NCBI RefSeq assembly: GCF_003352005.1
Contig: NZ_CP024848.1
Coordinates: forward strand, 2,923,001-2,987,000
Direction of reading: 5' to 3'
From: Oceanobacillus zhaokaii
GTDB taxonomy: Bacteria; Bacillota; Bacilli; Bacillales; Amphibacillaceae
Length of the DNA: 64,000 nucleotides
Below, in pieces: positions 18,324-31,066 of this stretch; position 1 is the stretch's first letter, and each line of letters starts with the position of its first letter. The notes under the pieces are model-generated. The model was not told the DNA's origin. It saw only the letters and a program-made list of their open reading frames with translations, and searched no databases. Position numbers and translations under genes: made by a program.

Positions 18324-18351
18324 TTTCAGAAAAGCAAGATGTTTTCTGAAA
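18324..18351. promoter_or_regulatory. inverted repeat resembling paired CodY half-sites
   Basis: TTTCAGAAAA (18324-18333) and TTTTCTGAAA (18342-18351) are perfect inverted copies 8 bp apart. Each contains the CWGAAA core of the CodY consensus; the right half reads as a box with about three mismatches. It lies 340 bp upstream of oppD. CodY control of opp genes is known in low-GC Gram-positives; here it is inference. The rest of the AT-rich stretch 17984-18690 shows no gene. Confidence 0.4.
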
Positions 18352-18698
18352 GTTTTATATGTTAATTATCAGTAAATTGCCGTTTTTGCAACTTTAATAC
18401 AGGCGCATAAAGGGATGGTGGCGTTTCACCAAGTAAGAAAAATAGTTATTTATCTCACTAAATTCCATTATTTTCTCATCTTTTGATTAAATATTAGCGT
18501 ATTTTGTAGAAAGATTTTCGATTATAGGGAAAAATAATAACTCCAATAGAATATTTGTCGATTTTTAGGTAAAGTAAGACATAAGAGCAGCGTTGATTTC
18601 CGAAGGAGTGTCCTGCCTCTTCGCGACAATCAACGGCCGTAAGAGAGCGTGAAATACCACTCTATCCTATGAAAGAAGTAAATAAACAATAGTAAACG

Positions 18699-18833
18699 CA
18701 CAGTCCCAGCGGAGGAAATACACGTAGACTCCTGCGGGAGGAAAGACCTCAGGACGAGACACCACGAGGAGACGCACCAGCCGGCCTAAGTGCGCGTAGT
18801 GTATTTCCAGAGCGGTGGGTCAGAAAGCAAAGT
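18699..18833 (+). repeat. interspersed repeat, family A, copy 3
   Basis: About 135 bp, CCCAGCGGAGGAAATACACG to GTGTATTTCCAGAGCGGTGG. It is nearly identical in its first 35 bases to copy 1 (CACGTAGACTCCTGCGGGAGG shared). Confidence 0.8.
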
Positions 18834-18926
18834 ATGTTCCTAGATTAGTTCGTACTTAATATCAAATATCATCTGCTAATTCATCATTTTTTTAAAAGGA
18901 AAAGTCTCTAATAATATACTCAAAAT

Positions 18927-18960
18927 AAATAACCTAGCTAATTTATATGCTAGGTTATTT
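18927..18960 (-). terminator. terminator of the ilv-leu operon
   Basis: A perfect 12-bp stem (18927-18938 with 18949-18960), A/T flanked on both sides, 12 bp after the ilvA stop codon. Confidence 0.85.
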
Positions 18961-18972
18961 ATTACAGTAATT

Positions 18973-20010
18973 TTATAGGGCAATTAGAGATTTTCTTTCT
19001 GTATGTCGATCTTCTGAAGCTAGCTGCTGTATTCTTGCCATCATTCCAATATCCAAATTGCCTCCGCTCACAATGACGCCACAATGACGAGAGTTAATTT
19101 GATCGTTATGTGCAAATAATGCGGCAGTTGCTGCAGCTCCTGCACCCTCTACTAATGTTTTATTTCGCTCGAGCATGTAGACAATAGCAGACGCAATTTC
19201 TTCATCTGTTACAGTTACTACATCATCCACATAGTTATAGATTAGTGGTAATGTATGCTCTCCTGGCTCTTTAACGGCAATGCCTTCAGCAATTGTCGAT
19301 ACAGTACTTGTTTTCATTTTCTTTTTAGAATGGAAGCTATCATATGCAGCTGATGCACCACTTGCTTGAACACCGATGATCCTAATGTTACGATTTACAT
19401 ATTTTGCTGCAACTGCAATACCACTTATCAGTCCACCTCCACCAATTGGAACGATAATCGTATCCAGCCGGTCTTCCTGACGTAATAATTCCATCGCGAT
19501 TGTTCCTTGGCCAGCCATTAGCTGATGATCATCAAAAGGATGAATATAAGTAGCACCACTTTCCATTTGTTTTTCTAATGACGCTGTATATGCTTCTTGG
19601 AAACTTTCACCAGTAAGTACGACTTTTGCGCCATAGTTTCTCGTTGCTTCTACTTTTGCTAATGGTGTATTTTCTGGCATAAATATCGTCGCCTTTGCTC
19701 CTAATTTTCTTGAAGCAAGTGCAACTCCTTGTGCATGATTTCCTGCTGAAGCAGTGATGACGCCTTTCGCTAACTGCTCTTTAGTAAGCTGCATTAATTT
19801 GTAGCTTGCACCCCGAAACTTAAATGCACCGGTTTTCTGTTGATTTTCCATTTTAAAATAGACATGTTTTCCAAGTAACTGATTTGTTGTCGCTGATGTG
19901 AGTATTGGTGTACGATGGACGATTGGCGCTAAGCGCTTCATCGCATTGTGTACTAACTCACCGGTTAAGCAATCCCCAATTAGGCCACTTCCTTGTTTAT
20001 TTATTTTCAT
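18973..20010 (-). CDS. ilvA: threonine ammonia-lyase (threonine dehydratase), short form
   Basis: A 345-residue PLP enzyme that deaminates threonine to 2-oxobutanoate, the entry to isoleucine. The PLP lysine is in KTGAFKFRGASYK (near residue 62), the phosphate cradle is SAGNHAQGVA, and the glycine loop is IGGGGLISG. B. subtilis IlvA is about 422 residues with a C-terminal ACT-like domain; this protein stops at the end of the catalytic domain, so isoleucine inhibition through that domain is absent. Position after leuD is as in Staphylococcus operons. Start ATG at 20010 is 25 bp after leuD with only a weak SD. Confidence 0.92.
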   Translation of the reverse strand: MKINKQGSGLIGDCLTGELVHNAMKRLAPIVHRTPILTSATTNQLLGKHVYFKMENQQKTGAFKFRGASYKLMQLTKEQLAKGVITASAGNHAQGVALASRKLGAKATIFMPENTPLAKVEATRNYGAKVVLTGESFQEAYTASLEKQMESGATYIHPFDDHQLMAGQGTIAMELLRQEDRLDTIIVPIGGGGLISGIAVAAKYVNRNIRIIGVQASGASAAYDSFHSKKKMKTSTVSTIAEGIAVKEPGEHTLPLIYNYVDDVVTVTDEEIASAIVYMLERNKTLVEGAGAAATAALFAHNDQINSRHCGVIVSGGNLDIGMMARIQQLASEDRHTERKSLIAL

Positions 20011-20035
20011 TTCATGAATATCTCACAAAAGAATA

Positions 20036-20617
20036 TTATAACGCATTTTCAAATTGTTCAATCTTTTCTTGATGTTGTAAAGTCAATGCAATATCATCCC
20101 AACCATTTAAAAGCTTCTCTTTATGATACTCAGGAATTTCGAAAGATACGACAAGCTTCTCTTCATCCGTAATAGTCTGTTCTTTCAGGTTGATATTTAA
20201 TACTAGTTTACCAGTTTCTGCTTGCTCCATCCATTTATTAAGCTGAGTCTCTTCCATTTTAATAGGAATAATTCCATTTTTCAAAGAATTATTATAAAAG
20301 ATGTCAGCAAAGCTTGGTGCAATAATTACTTTAAACCCATAATCCAAGAGTGCCCATGGTGCATGCTCCCTAGATGAACCGCAGCCAAAGTTCTCTCCTG
20401 CTAGGAGTACACTAGTATTCTCGTATTTTGGTTGATTTAATGCAAAGTCTGCTCGTTCTTTTCCTTCATCATCAAAACGCCAATTAAAAAATAAAAATTG
20501 TCCAAAACCTGTACGTTCAATTCTTTTAAGAAATTGCTTCGGGATGATTTGGTCTGTATCAATATTGGCACGATTCAAAGGAAAAACAAGTCCTTGATGT
20601 TGTTTAATAGCTTCCAT
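20036..20617 (-). CDS. leuD: 3-isopropylmalate dehydratase small subunit
   Basis: A 193-residue LeuD, the swivel subunit that with LeuC isomerises 2- to 3-isopropylmalate in leucine synthesis. Recognisable elements are LNRANIDTDQIIPKQFLK, GENFGCGSSREHAPWAL and the DIFYNNSLKNG segment. It begins 11 bp after leuC with a GGGAGG-type SD. Confidence 0.96.
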   Translation of the reverse strand: MEAIKQHQGLVFPLNRANIDTDQIIPKQFLKRIERTGFGQFLFFNWRFDDEGKERADFALNQPKYENTSVLLAGENFGCGSSREHAPWALLDYGFKVIIAPSFADIFYNNSLKNGIIPIKMEETQLNKWMEQAETGKLVLNINLKEQTITDEEKLVVSFEIPEYHKEKLLNGWDDIALTLQHQEKIEQFENAL

Positions 20618-20628
20618 CTCATTCCCTC

Positions 20629-22035
20629 CTAATTCAATACACCTGCAAATTTACGTACATCGACGAATCGTCCTTCTATTGCTGCCGCAGCTGCCATTTC
20701 CGGACTAACAAGATGGGTACGTGCACCATTTCCTTGTCTTCCTTCGAAGTTACGGTTTGATGTGGATGCACATCTTCCACCAGGCGGGATAATATCGTCA
20801 TTCATACCTAGACACATACTACAGCCAGAGTTGCGCCATTCAAATCCTGCCTCTAAGAAGATTTTGTCAAGTCCTGCTTCTTCAGCTTGCAGTTTTACAC
20901 TGAATGATCCTGGAACAACAATCGCTTTTATTCCTTCTTTTACTTTTTTTCCTTCTACTATACTTGCAGCTTTTTCTAAGTCTCCAAGACGGGAGTTCGT
21001 ACATGAGCCAATAAAAACATGATCAATCTCGATTGATGTAATGGGTTGATTTTCTTCCAGTCCCATATAATCTAGCGCTCTTTGTACATCTTCCTTATGT
21101 TCCACATCGCTTAAGCTCGGTGTTGCCCCACTAATTGGTACGCACATTGCTGGATTCGTTCCCCATGATACCTGTGGTTCAATTTCGGCTGCTTGGATTG
21201 TTAAGGTTGCATCATATTCTGCTCCTTCATCAGTTGCAAGGGCAAGCCATTGTTCTGCAATCTCATTATATGCTTCACCTTGTGGTACATATTCACGACC
21301 ACGAAGAAAATCAATCGTCGTTTGGTCAGGGCTGATTAATCCTGCTCTTGCTCCACCTTCAATCGACATATTACAAATCGTCATACGGCCTTCCATTGAA
21401 AGCTTACGAATGGCATCACCTGTATATTCGACAATATGCCCAGTACCGAATTTGACACCAAATTTGGCAATGATTGCAAGAATCAGATCCTTCGCGGTAA
21501 CACCCGGTCCTAAATCTCCTTCAACATGAACATTCATTGTCTTTGGTTGTTCTTGCCAAATTGTTTGTGTCGCAAGAACATGCTCAACCTCACTTGTTCC
21601 AATACCAAACGCAAGTGCACCAAATGCACCATGTGTTGATGTATGACTATCCCCGCAAACAATTGTTCTTCCAGGCTGGGTTAAGCCAAGCTGTGGTCCA
21701 ATCACATGAACGATACCTTGGTCAGGATGAAACATATCTGCAAGCTTTATTCCAAATTCTTCACAGTTTTTCTTTAAGGTTTCCATTTGTTTTCTAGAAA
21801 TTTCATCCTTAATATTTTCCCGATCCTTCGTTGGCACGTTGTGATCCATTGTTGCAAACGTTAAATCTGGACGGCGAACAGTCCGCTTGTTCATACGCAG
21901 TCCTTCAAACGCCTGTGGTGACGTCACTTCATGGATTAGATGCTGATCGATATATAATAGATCTGGATTTCCCTCTTCTTGATGGACTACGTGTTTATCC
22001 CATATTTTCTTAATAATTGTTTCCGGCTTTGTCAT
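20629..22035 (-). CDS. leuC: 3-isopropylmalate dehydratase large subunit
   Basis: A 468-residue aconitase-family subunit. The 4Fe-4S ligands are visible in [10 protein letters not shown] and [10 protein letters not shown]. Substrate and cluster neighbourhoods ([22 protein letters not shown]) are intact. The frame opens at 22062, but the ATG at 22035 follows GAGGTG by 7 bp and matches family length. A 141-bp gap with a hairpin separates it from leuB. Confidence 0.96.
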   Translation of the reverse strand: MTKPETIIKKIWDKHVVHQEEGNPDLLYIDQHLIHEVTSPQAFEGLRMNKRTVRRPDLTFATMDHNVPTKDRENIKDEISRKQMETLKKNCEEFGIKLADMFHPDQGIVHVIGPQLGLTQPGRTIVCGDSHTSTHGAFGALAFGIGTSEVEHVLATQTIWQEQPKTMNVHVEGDLGPGVTAKDLILAIIAKFGVKFGTGHIVEYTGDAIRKLSMEGRMTICNMSIEGGARAGLISPDQTTIDFLRGREYVPQGEAYNEIAEQWLALATDEGAEYDATLTIQAAEIEPQVSWGTNPAMCVPISGATPSLSDVEHKEDVQRALDYMGLEENQPITSIEIDHVFIGSCTNSRLGDLEKAASIVEGKKVKEGIKAIVVPGSFSVKLQAEEAGLDKIFLEAGFEWRNSGCSMCLGMNDDIIPPGGRCASTSNRNFEGRQGNGARTHLVSPEMAAAAAIEGRFVDVRKFAGVLN

Positions 22036-22100
22036 TTTTAACACCTCACTATTGTCTAGCACTGGCTCCTAAAGACTTCCGCCAAAAGTAATTGACACTC

Positions 22101-22125
22101 CAAACGTGGAAAACCACACGTTTTT
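22101..22125. other. hairpin in the leuB-leuC gap
   Basis: AAACGTGG and CCACACGTTT pair with one bulge around AAAA. This gap (22036-22176) has no ORF and is unusual in an otherwise tightly packed part of the operon. Confidence 0.4.
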
Positions 22126-22176
22126 CGGTCCCACTCTTATGCGTCCGTCTTTGCAGTCGCCTCCATTTTTCTTTTT

Positions 22177-23283
22177 TCAGACATACATGTTACAAATACT
22201 ATTAGAAATACTTTTAGTTGTTAAATTTTCGATAACTGCATCGGTTATTTCTTTTGTCCCTGCAAGCTTGCCGTTCTTTAATTGTAAGTCAGCTGTATGA
22301 TAGCCTTGCTCTAATGTTTCATTTACTGCTCTCTCTATCTCCGCCGCTTCCTCTTCAAGCCCAAGTGAATGCCTTAGCATCATCGCAGTCGATAAAATCA
22401 TACCTAATGGATTGGCGATTCCTTTTCCTGCAATATCTGGCGCTGAGCCATGTACAGGCTCGTAAAGACCGACTCCATCTGTACGTATACTAGCAGATGG
22501 CAACATCCCGAGGGATCCTGTTAATACAGATGCTTCATCACTTAGAATATCCCCGAATAAATTTTCCGTAACGATGACGTCAAAATGGTTTGGCTGGGTA
22601 ATCAGCTTCATTGCTGCAGCATCAACAAGCAAATGCTCCACCTCAACCTCTGGATAAACATTAGCCTTTTCATCGACAATTTCTCGCCACATTCTGCTTG
22701 ATTCGAGCACATTCGCCTTATCAACAGATGTTAACTGTTTCTTCCTTTGCATCGCACTTTGAAATGCTTTATCAATAATTCTTTCCATTTCATGTCGCTC
22801 ATAGTAAAGAGTATCGACAACGACATTTCCATTTTCTCTCCGTTCACTAGGTGTACCAAAGTAAAGTCCACCTGTTAGTTCACGAATGATTAAAATATCG
22901 CTACCCGCAATTTTTTCCTCTTTTAATGGAGAGGCATGGAGTAAAGAATTAAATCCCTTGATTGGACGTAGGTTTGCAAAAAGACCAAGTGCTTTTCGGA
23001 TGCCTAACAATCCTTTTTCCGGTCGTAAATGCGAGGGATTATTATCCCACTTCTTCCCACCAACAGCTCCTAAAAGAACAGCATCTGCTGCTTTACATGC
23101 ATGAATCGTTTCCTCTGGAAGTGGATTATTAAATCGATCAATCGCATCACCACCAATTGCATGCTCATGAAAATTAAACTCGTGATTGTATTCACTCGCA
23201 ACCGTATTTAATACGACCTTTGCCGATTCCATAATTTCTGGTCCAATCCCGTCACCTGGAAGTAAAACAATATTCTTCTTCAT
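22177..23283 (-). CDS. leuB: 3-isopropylmalate dehydrogenase
   Basis: A 368-residue NAD-dependent decarboxylating dehydrogenase of leucine synthesis. Motifs are LLPGDGIGPEIM, RELTGGLYFG, the catalytic Tyr/Lys region (VDKANVLESSRMWRE) and the NAD-specific tail GSAPDIAGKGIANP. It starts 24 bp after leuA with a GGGGG-type SD. The C-terminal dozen residues (SISNSICNMYV) run past the usual end. Confidence 0.96.
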   Translation of the reverse strand: MKKNIVLLPGDGIGPEIMESAKVVLNTVASEYNHEFNFHEHAIGGDAIDRFNNPLPEETIHACKAADAVLLGAVGGKKWDNNPSHLRPEKGLLGIRKALGLFANLRPIKGFNSLLHASPLKEEKIAGSDILIIRELTGGLYFGTPSERRENGNVVVDTLYYERHEMERIIDKAFQSAMQRKKQLTSVDKANVLESSRMWREIVDEKANVYPEVEVEHLLVDAAAMKLITQPNHFDVIVTENLFGDILSDEASVLTGSLGMLPSASIRTDGVGLYEPVHGSAPDIAGKGIANPLGMILSTAMMLRHSLGLEEEAAEIERAVNETLEQGYHTADLQLKNGKLAGTKEITDAVIENLTTKSISNSICNMYV

Positions 23284-23307
23284 AAAATGGGACCCCCTTC
23301 CATTTCC

Positions 23308-25930
<2,623 letters not shown>

Positions 25931-25950
25931 TTATGATTAACAATCGCTCT

Positions 25951-25983
25951 CTGGCCAGTGCTCCGGAAATACACTCCGCTGGG
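25951..25983 (-). repeat. internally deleted family A relic
   Basis: CTGGCCAGTGCTCCGGAAATACAC is followed immediately by TCCGCTGGG, so only the two ends of a family A element remain. It lies inside the ilv operon between ilvN and ilvC. The remainder of the gap 25984-26141 shows no ORF. Confidence 0.6.
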
Positions 25984-26141
25984 AATGTGCGTGCAATGCT
26001 TTTTTATCCAGCTTTCCAAGTGCCCAAAGCGTAAATTAGACATTTTATTCTTTAAAATAGTGACAAACCATACATAAAAAGTTTGTACTCTGAAAATTGC
26101 TTAGAACATCCAAAGTTTACTAGTTAAGAAGCGAACACAAC

Positions 26142-26666
26142 TTATATAATAGAAAATGAATTGATGTTAGTGACTTGCTGTTCTGGTTGATGCCCTCTTG
26201 TAAATGCTGTGACACCTGTTCTTGTTAAATCTTTAATTCCATATGGTCTAAGCAAGGTTATGAGTGCATCTACCTTCTCTGGTTTGCCTGTTACTTGGAT
26301 GATTAGACTGTCTTTACTAATATCAATCACACTTGCACGGAATGGAGTAATTACCCCTTGTATTTCTGCACGTAATTGACTATTGCTGCTTACTTTGATA
26401 AGTGCTAATTCCCTTGCGACGATTGCATTATCGGTAATATCGGAAACCTTCAATACATCGATTTGTTTATTTAATTGTTTCGTCAGCTGCTCTAATTTCT
26501 GGCTATCACTTATTTCAACTACAAAGGTCATCTTCGAAATTCCCTCTACATCAGATGCCCCAACGGAAATGCTTTCGATATTAAATTGACGCTTTGATAG
26601 CATTCCGGTTATTCGATTTAATACCCCACTGCGGTTTTGTACAGTTGCAGTTATGATTCTTCTCAT
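26142..26666 (-). CDS. ilvN: acetolactate synthase small subunit
   Basis: A 174-residue regulatory subunit. The N-terminal ACT domain ([19 protein letters not shown]...) binds valine in homologues; the C-terminal ALS_ss_C domain carries ELALIKV and ending TRGHQPEQQ. It overlaps ilvB by 4 bp (ATGA), fitting coupled synthesis of the two subunits. Confidence 0.95.
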   Translation of the reverse strand: MRRIITATVQNRSGVLNRITGMLSKRQFNIESISVGASDVEGISKMTFVVEISDSQKLEQLTKQLNKQIDVLKVSDITDNAIVARELALIKVSSNSQLRAEIQGVITPFRASVIDISKDSLIIQVTGKPEKVDALITLLRPYGIKDLTRTGVTAFTRGHQPEQQVTNINSFSII

Positions 26667-28384
26667 TTCTTCACCCCGATCATCTCATCTAATCCTGTAC
26701 CAGACACTACCATTGGATTAACAGCGGTTAATCTTTCAACACGGCAGTCAACAACTACTGGACCATCATAGGAGAAAATATCCTTAAGCAATTCTGGAAC
26801 ATCTGTCTCGCTTGATACTAGCTCACCGCGAATGCCATAACTTTCTGCCAGTTTCACAAAATCGGGATTTTCAGATAATAACGATTCCGAATATCTCTCT
26901 TCATAGAAGCTTTCCTGCCATTGACGTACCATACCTAGCGCTTCGTTATTGACAATGATCACCTTCACTGGAAGGTTACGTTGTTTAATAACAGAAAGTT
27001 CTTGAAGGGTCATTTGAAATCCGCCATCCCCTACTATAGCAACTACTAATTCATTTGGTCTGCCTAATTGGGCACCAATTGCTGCAGGGAAGCCGAAGCC
27101 CATTGTTCCAAGTCCCCCAGAGGTAACCCATTTATTCGGTTTATTAAAATTATAAAATTGTGCTGCCCACATTTGATGCTGTCCAACGTCCGTTGTCACA
27201 ATTGCATCGCCATTCGTAATCGTATCGATTTGCTCAATTAACCATTGTGGAGAAATTAACTTATCAGATCGTTCATACCATAACGGAAAATTCACTTTAT
27301 CTTTTTGTAGTTTTTCAATCCATTCACTATGACTTTGAACGGTAATCGTACAATTTATTAATTCATTAATTGCTTCCTTCGCATCTCCAACAACCGGAAT
27401 ATCTGTCTTAATATTTTTACCAATTTCGGCTGGATCAATATCGATATGAGCCACCTTCGCTCTTGGAGCGAATTTCTTGATATTACCAGTCAATCGATCA
27501 TCGAACCTTGCCCCAATGTTGATTAATAAATCACATTCCTGGATTGCCATATTTGCTGTATACGTTCCATGCATCCCTGCCATTCCTAAGGATAATGCAT
27601 TAGATCCTGGGAAACCTCCTAAGCCAAGCAAGGTTGTTGTGACTGGTATTTGGTAATCCTCTGCCAGTGCCTTCAATTCCTCTGATGCATTAGCGAATAA
27701 TACACCTGCACCTGCCAAGATTAGTGGTCTGCTAGCATGACTTAACGCCTCTGCCAGCTTCGAAATTTGTAATGCATTTGGCTTGATAGTTGGTTGATAT
27801 CCAGGAAGATAAAAGTCGCTGTCATATTCATCACTTGTTAATACTTCAGAAATATTTTTTGGTATATCGATGACTACAGGTCCGGGACGTCCTGTTGAAG
27901 CAATATGAAAAGCTTCTTTGATGACTCTTGGCATATCAGCAATATTGCTTAACTGATAATTATATTTCGTTATCGGGGTTGTAATCCCGATTATATCTGC
28001 CTCTTGGAATGCATCTGTACCGATAACGCTTTTACCAACTTGACCTGTAAGAATAACGAGTGGCAAGGAATCCATCATCGCATCGGTAATGCCTGTCACT
28101 AGATTTGTTGCACCAGGACCCGAGGTAGCAATGACAACTCCTGGTTTCCCAGTGACACGAGCATATCCTTCTGCTGCATGGATTGAACCTTGCTCATGTC
28201 GTGACAGAATATGCTGAAATGGTGCCTCACTGCGATAGAGTGCATCATAAATCGGTAATACTGCACCACCCGGATACCCAAAGATTGTATCGACTTCAGC
28301 ATCAACCAACGTTTGAATTAATAGATCTGCACCTGTTTTTAATTTTTTCGATGATTGTGTTTCGAGTTTTGCTTCCATCTTCAT
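26663..28384 (-). CDS. ilvB: acetolactate synthase large subunit
   Basis: A 573-residue ThDP enzyme, with the N-terminal [15 protein letters not shown], the catalytic Glu in [14 protein letters not shown], and the C-terminal ThDP site [12 protein letters not shown] to [13 protein letters not shown]. It makes acetolactate and acetohydroxybutyrate. The ATG at 28384 follows AAGGAGGTAG; the longer frame to 28402 starts within that SD region. First structural gene downstream of the T-box. Confidence 0.96.
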   Translation of the reverse strand: MKMEAKLETQSSKKLKTGADLLIQTLVDAEVDTIFGYPGGAVLPIYDALYRSEAPFQHILSRHEQGSIHAAEGYARVTGKPGVVIATSGPGATNLVTGITDAMMDSLPLVILTGQVGKSVIGTDAFQEADIIGITTPITKYNYQLSNIADMPRVIKEAFHIASTGRPGPVVIDIPKNISEVLTSDEYDSDFYLPGYQPTIKPNALQISKLAEALSHASRPLILAGAGVLFANASEELKALAEDYQIPVTTTLLGLGGFPGSNALSLGMAGMHGTYTANMAIQECDLLINIGARFDDRLTGNIKKFAPRAKVAHIDIDPAEIGKNIKTDIPVVGDAKEAINELINCTITVQSHSEWIEKLQKDKVNFPLWYERSDKLISPQWLIEQIDTITNGDAIVTTDVGQHQMWAAQFYNFNKPNKWVTSGGLGTMGFGFPAAIGAQLGRPNELVVAIVGDGGFQMTLQELSVIKQRNLPVKVIIVNNEALGMVRQWQESFYEERYSESLLSENPDFVKLAESYGIRGELVSSETDVPELLKDIFSYDGPVVVDCRVERLTAVNPMVVSGTGLDEMIGVKK

Positions 28385-28475
28385 TTTTACTACCTCCTTC
28401 ATTTTATCCTCTGTGAATTTCCTTCTTTACGGGAGTAATGAGTTAACAAGCTGCTGTAGTGCAGTCTTTTTGCTA

Positions 28476-28800
28476 TAAAAAAAGACCCTACTCCCCCCAT
28501 AAATCTGCATATGTCCAGAAATAATTGGGGAGAAAAGAGTCTTCTTTTCACGGTACCACCCAGGTTTACAGTATCCTTACGAATACTGCCTCATAAGGCT
28601 ACCAAGTAGCCTCATTGATAACAGGTACAATAATTGCACCTGGCCAAACCTAATGGGAAAATACCGTTCAGCTTAGCACTCAGGGAAGATGTCAGAATAA
28701 TATGTACTTCTAGGCTTCCAGCAACCCTAGATCTCTGTAAATACACGTTACTTATTCCTTTTATCCCGTCATCGAGTTCGTCGTTATTTTATTTTCATCC
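28476..28800 (-). promoter_or_regulatory. T-box leader of the ilv-leu operon
   Basis: The T-box sequence GGTGGTACCGTG is at 28560-28549 on the minus strand, in the antiterminator position. It is followed by a terminator: AGACTCTTTTCTCCCC pairs with GGGGGGAGTAGGGTCT, then T7 (28545-28476). Upstream is Stem I, with the distal hairpin CTAGG/CCTAG, an AGTAA bulge and a GATGA/TGA kink-turn-like base. In the expected specifier region the minus strand reads GACATCTTCC, where ATC (Ile, 28690-28688) and the overlapping CTT (Leu) are both possible. The discriminator-pairing base is T, which fits A73 of either tRNA. Uncharged tRNA would relieve termination. Confidence 0.93.
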
Positions 28801-28879
28801 TTAAATCTTAATTGTTACTTAAATGTACGAAATTGTTTATTAAAGTATGAATGATTTCGAATACTTTATATTGCGATTA

Positions 28880-28908
28880 ATCATATAACGTTTTCGGACG
28901 CGGGTCAA
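28880..28908 (-). promoter_or_regulatory. sigma-A promoter of the ilv-leu operon
   Basis: On the minus strand TTGACC (28908-28903), a 17-bp spacer, and TATGAT (28885-28880). Predicted start is near 28873, giving a leader of about 490 nt. Confidence 0.85.
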
Positions 28909-28954
28909 TAGGTTTTTTAAAGTTTTTTGATAGTTACAACAAATTGCAATATAT

Positions 28955-28968
28955 TGGATGCGTTTACA
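28955..28968 (-). promoter_or_regulatory. cre-like site (CcpA) upstream of ilvB
   Basis: TGTAAACGCATCCA matches the cre consensus TGWAARCGYTWNCW at 13 of 14 positions. It is centred about 89 bp upstream of the predicted start, a placement that in B. subtilis ilvB gives CcpA-dependent activation. Confidence 0.7.
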
Positions 28969-28993
28969 TCGCTAATATAATAAGGTATTCGCG

Positions 28994-29008
28994 ACTCAAC
29001 AGAAAATT
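28994..29008. promoter_or_regulatory. CodY-like box 1 upstream of ilvB
   Basis: ACTCAACAGAAAATT matches the AATTTTCWGAAAATT consensus at 11 of 15 positions, with the right half perfect. Confidence 0.45.
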
Positions 29009-29030
29009 ATTAAAAAATTGTTACAATCTG

Positions 29031-29046
29031 AATTTTAGTTAAAATT
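29031..29046. promoter_or_regulatory. CodY-like palindrome 2 upstream of ilvB
   Basis: AATTTTAGTTAAAATT is a perfect inverted repeat of AATTTTA around GT with CodY half-site sequences. The stretch 29047-29237 otherwise shows no gene. Confidence 0.45.
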
Positions 29047-29237
29047 TGTGATTTTATTGTGTTATTGGAGTTCATCCACGAGCGTAGATATTTATTTTTC
29101 TTGATAGGTTATACGTTTTAAGTTCTTATAAAATTCTTATCGGTGATTTCATACTTTACATTAACAATACATCAGGACACTATAATTACTTCCTCCTGCT
29201 CAAAACCAAAAATATGCAATATATCGCATATCAAATA

Positions 29238-29271
29238 AAATAACTCCAAGTATGAACCCTTGGAGTTATTT
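29238..29271 (-). terminator. terminator of ilvD
   Basis: A perfect 13-bp stem (29238-29250 with 29259-29271), followed on the minus strand by TTTATTTG. It isolates ilvD from the ilvB operon. Confidence 0.9.
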
Positions 29272-29282
29272 AGAAATGTCAC

Positions 29283-30968
29283 TTAGTCTCTATTTAAATA
29301 ATCGGTTACAGCACCCCGTGATGCACTTGTAACATTATGTGCATATTTACCTAGGACGCCTTTTTTGTATAAAGGTGGAGCAACCCAGCCAGCGCGACGT
29401 TGTTCTAATTCTTCTTCTGAAACATTGAAGTTCAATAGTTTATTCTCTGAATCAACCGTTACTAAGTCACCTTCTTTTAGAAATGCAATTGGACCACCGA
29501 CCTGTGCTTCAGGCGAAATATGTCCGACAACAAGTCCATGTGTACCACCTGAGAATCTACCATCTGTTAATAATGCTACTTTCTCTCCTAGGCCTTTACC
29601 TACTAGAATACTAGAAATAGATAGCATCTCTGGCATACCAGGTCCGCCTTTTGGACCAACATAACGGATTACTAGCACATCACCCTCGTTAATTTCATTT
29701 CTCATTACTGCAGCTGTTGCTTCTTCCTCAGTATCAAATACGCGTGCAGGGCCTGTGTGGACTTTTACTTTCACACCAGATACCTTCGCCACAGAACCTT
29801 CAGGAGAAAGGTTACCTTTTAGAATGATCAATGGACCATCTTTACGCTTTGGTTTATCAAGTGGAGCAATAATTTCTTGTCCTTCTTTAAGTCCCGGTGC
29901 ATCACTTAAGTTTTCTGCGACAGTCTTCCCTGTTACTGTTAAACAGTCTCCATGTAAGTAGCCTGCTTCAAGCAATAACTTCATAACACCTTGTACGCCA
30001 CCAACTTTAAATAAATCTTCCATTACGAATCTTCCGCTCGGCTTCAAATCTGCAAGATGCGGAACCTTCGTTTGAATTCTGGCAAAGTCATCAATCGTTA
30101 AATCAACTTCAATTGCATGGGCTATTGCAAGCAAATGAAGAATGGCATTTGTTGATCCTCCAAGTGCCATTACAACTGTAATTGCATTTTCAAATGCTTC
30201 TTTTGTCATAATATCTTTTGGATAGATTCCTTTTTCTAAAAGGTTCATTACTGCTCGTCCTGCTTCTTCAGAATCAACTGCTTTTTCCGATGATTCTGCT
30301 GGATGTGATGAGCTTCCTGGAAGACTCATACCAAGCGCTTCCACAGCAGATGCCATCGTATTTGCCGTATACATTCCACCACATGCACCAGCACCTGGAC
30401 ATGCAGCACATTCAATTGCATTTAATTCCGCATCTGTAATATCACCATTATTATGCTTACCAACACCTTCAAATACAGAAACAAGGTCAATATCCTTACC
30501 ATTCAAATTACCAGGTGCAATTGTACCACCATATACAAATACAGAAGGAATTTCCGCATTAGCAATTGCAATCATACATCCTGGAATGTTCTTATCACAT
30601 CCACCAATTGCTACAAGTCCGTCAAAGTTCTCCGCTCCGACTACTGTCTCGATTGAATCAGCTATGATATCACGACTTGGCAGGGAATAACGCATCCCTG
30701 GTGTTCCCATTGAAATTCCATCAGAAACAGTTATTGTATGGAATAAAAACGGAACTGCCCCGGCATCACGTACTCCTTCCTTCGCTCTTAAAGATAATGA
30801 ACCCATATGTATGTTACATGGTGTTACTTCACTTTCCGTATCGGCAACCCCGATCATTGGTTTCTTAAAATCGTCATCTGTCAAACCGACAGCACGCAGC
30901 ATGGCACGGTTTGGTGCTCGCATCGTACCATCGAATGCATTACTTTTTATCCGTAAATCTTTTGTCAT
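29283..30968 (-). CDS. ilvD: dihydroxy-acid dehydratase
   Basis: A 561-residue IlvD/Edd enzyme for isoleucine and valine synthesis. Iron-sulfur cysteines are visible in [10 protein letters not shown] and [30 protein letters not shown] and [10 protein letters not shown] are family motifs. The ATG at 30968 is preceded by GGAAGGTGG; the GTG at 30980 falls inside that SD. It is transcribed alone, ending in its own terminator, and not as the first gene of the ilvBNC unit as in Staphylococcus. Confidence 0.95.
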   Translation of the reverse strand: MTKDLRIKSNAFDGTMRAPNRAMLRAVGLTDDDFKKPMIGVADTESEVTPCNIHMGSLSLRAKEGVRDAGAVPFLFHTITVSDGISMGTPGMRYSLPSRDIIADSIETVVGAENFDGLVAIGGCDKNIPGCMIAIANAEIPSVFVYGGTIAPGNLNGKDIDLVSVFEGVGKHNNGDITDAELNAIECAACPGAGACGGMYTANTMASAVEALGMSLPGSSSHPAESSEKAVDSEEAGRAVMNLLEKGIYPKDIMTKEAFENAITVVMALGGSTNAILHLLAIAHAIEVDLTIDDFARIQTKVPHLADLKPSGRFVMEDLFKVGGVQGVMKLLLEAGYLHGDCLTVTGKTVAENLSDAPGLKEGQEIIAPLDKPKRKDGPLIILKGNLSPEGSVAKVSGVKVKVHTGPARVFDTEEEATAAVMRNEINEGDVLVIRYVGPKGGPGMPEMLSISSILVGKGLGEKVALLTDGRFSGGTHGLVVGHISPEAQVGGPIAFLKEGDLVTVDSENKLLNFNVSEEELEQRRAGWVAPPLYKKGVLGKYAHNVTSASRGAVTDYLNRD

Positions 30969-31066
30969 AATATTTGCCACCTTCCTTTCGAACTATTATA
31001 TGACTAACTTTCCAATAGTTCAATCTATTTATTCTTTTAAAAAAACTAAATCAATCATGACAATTG

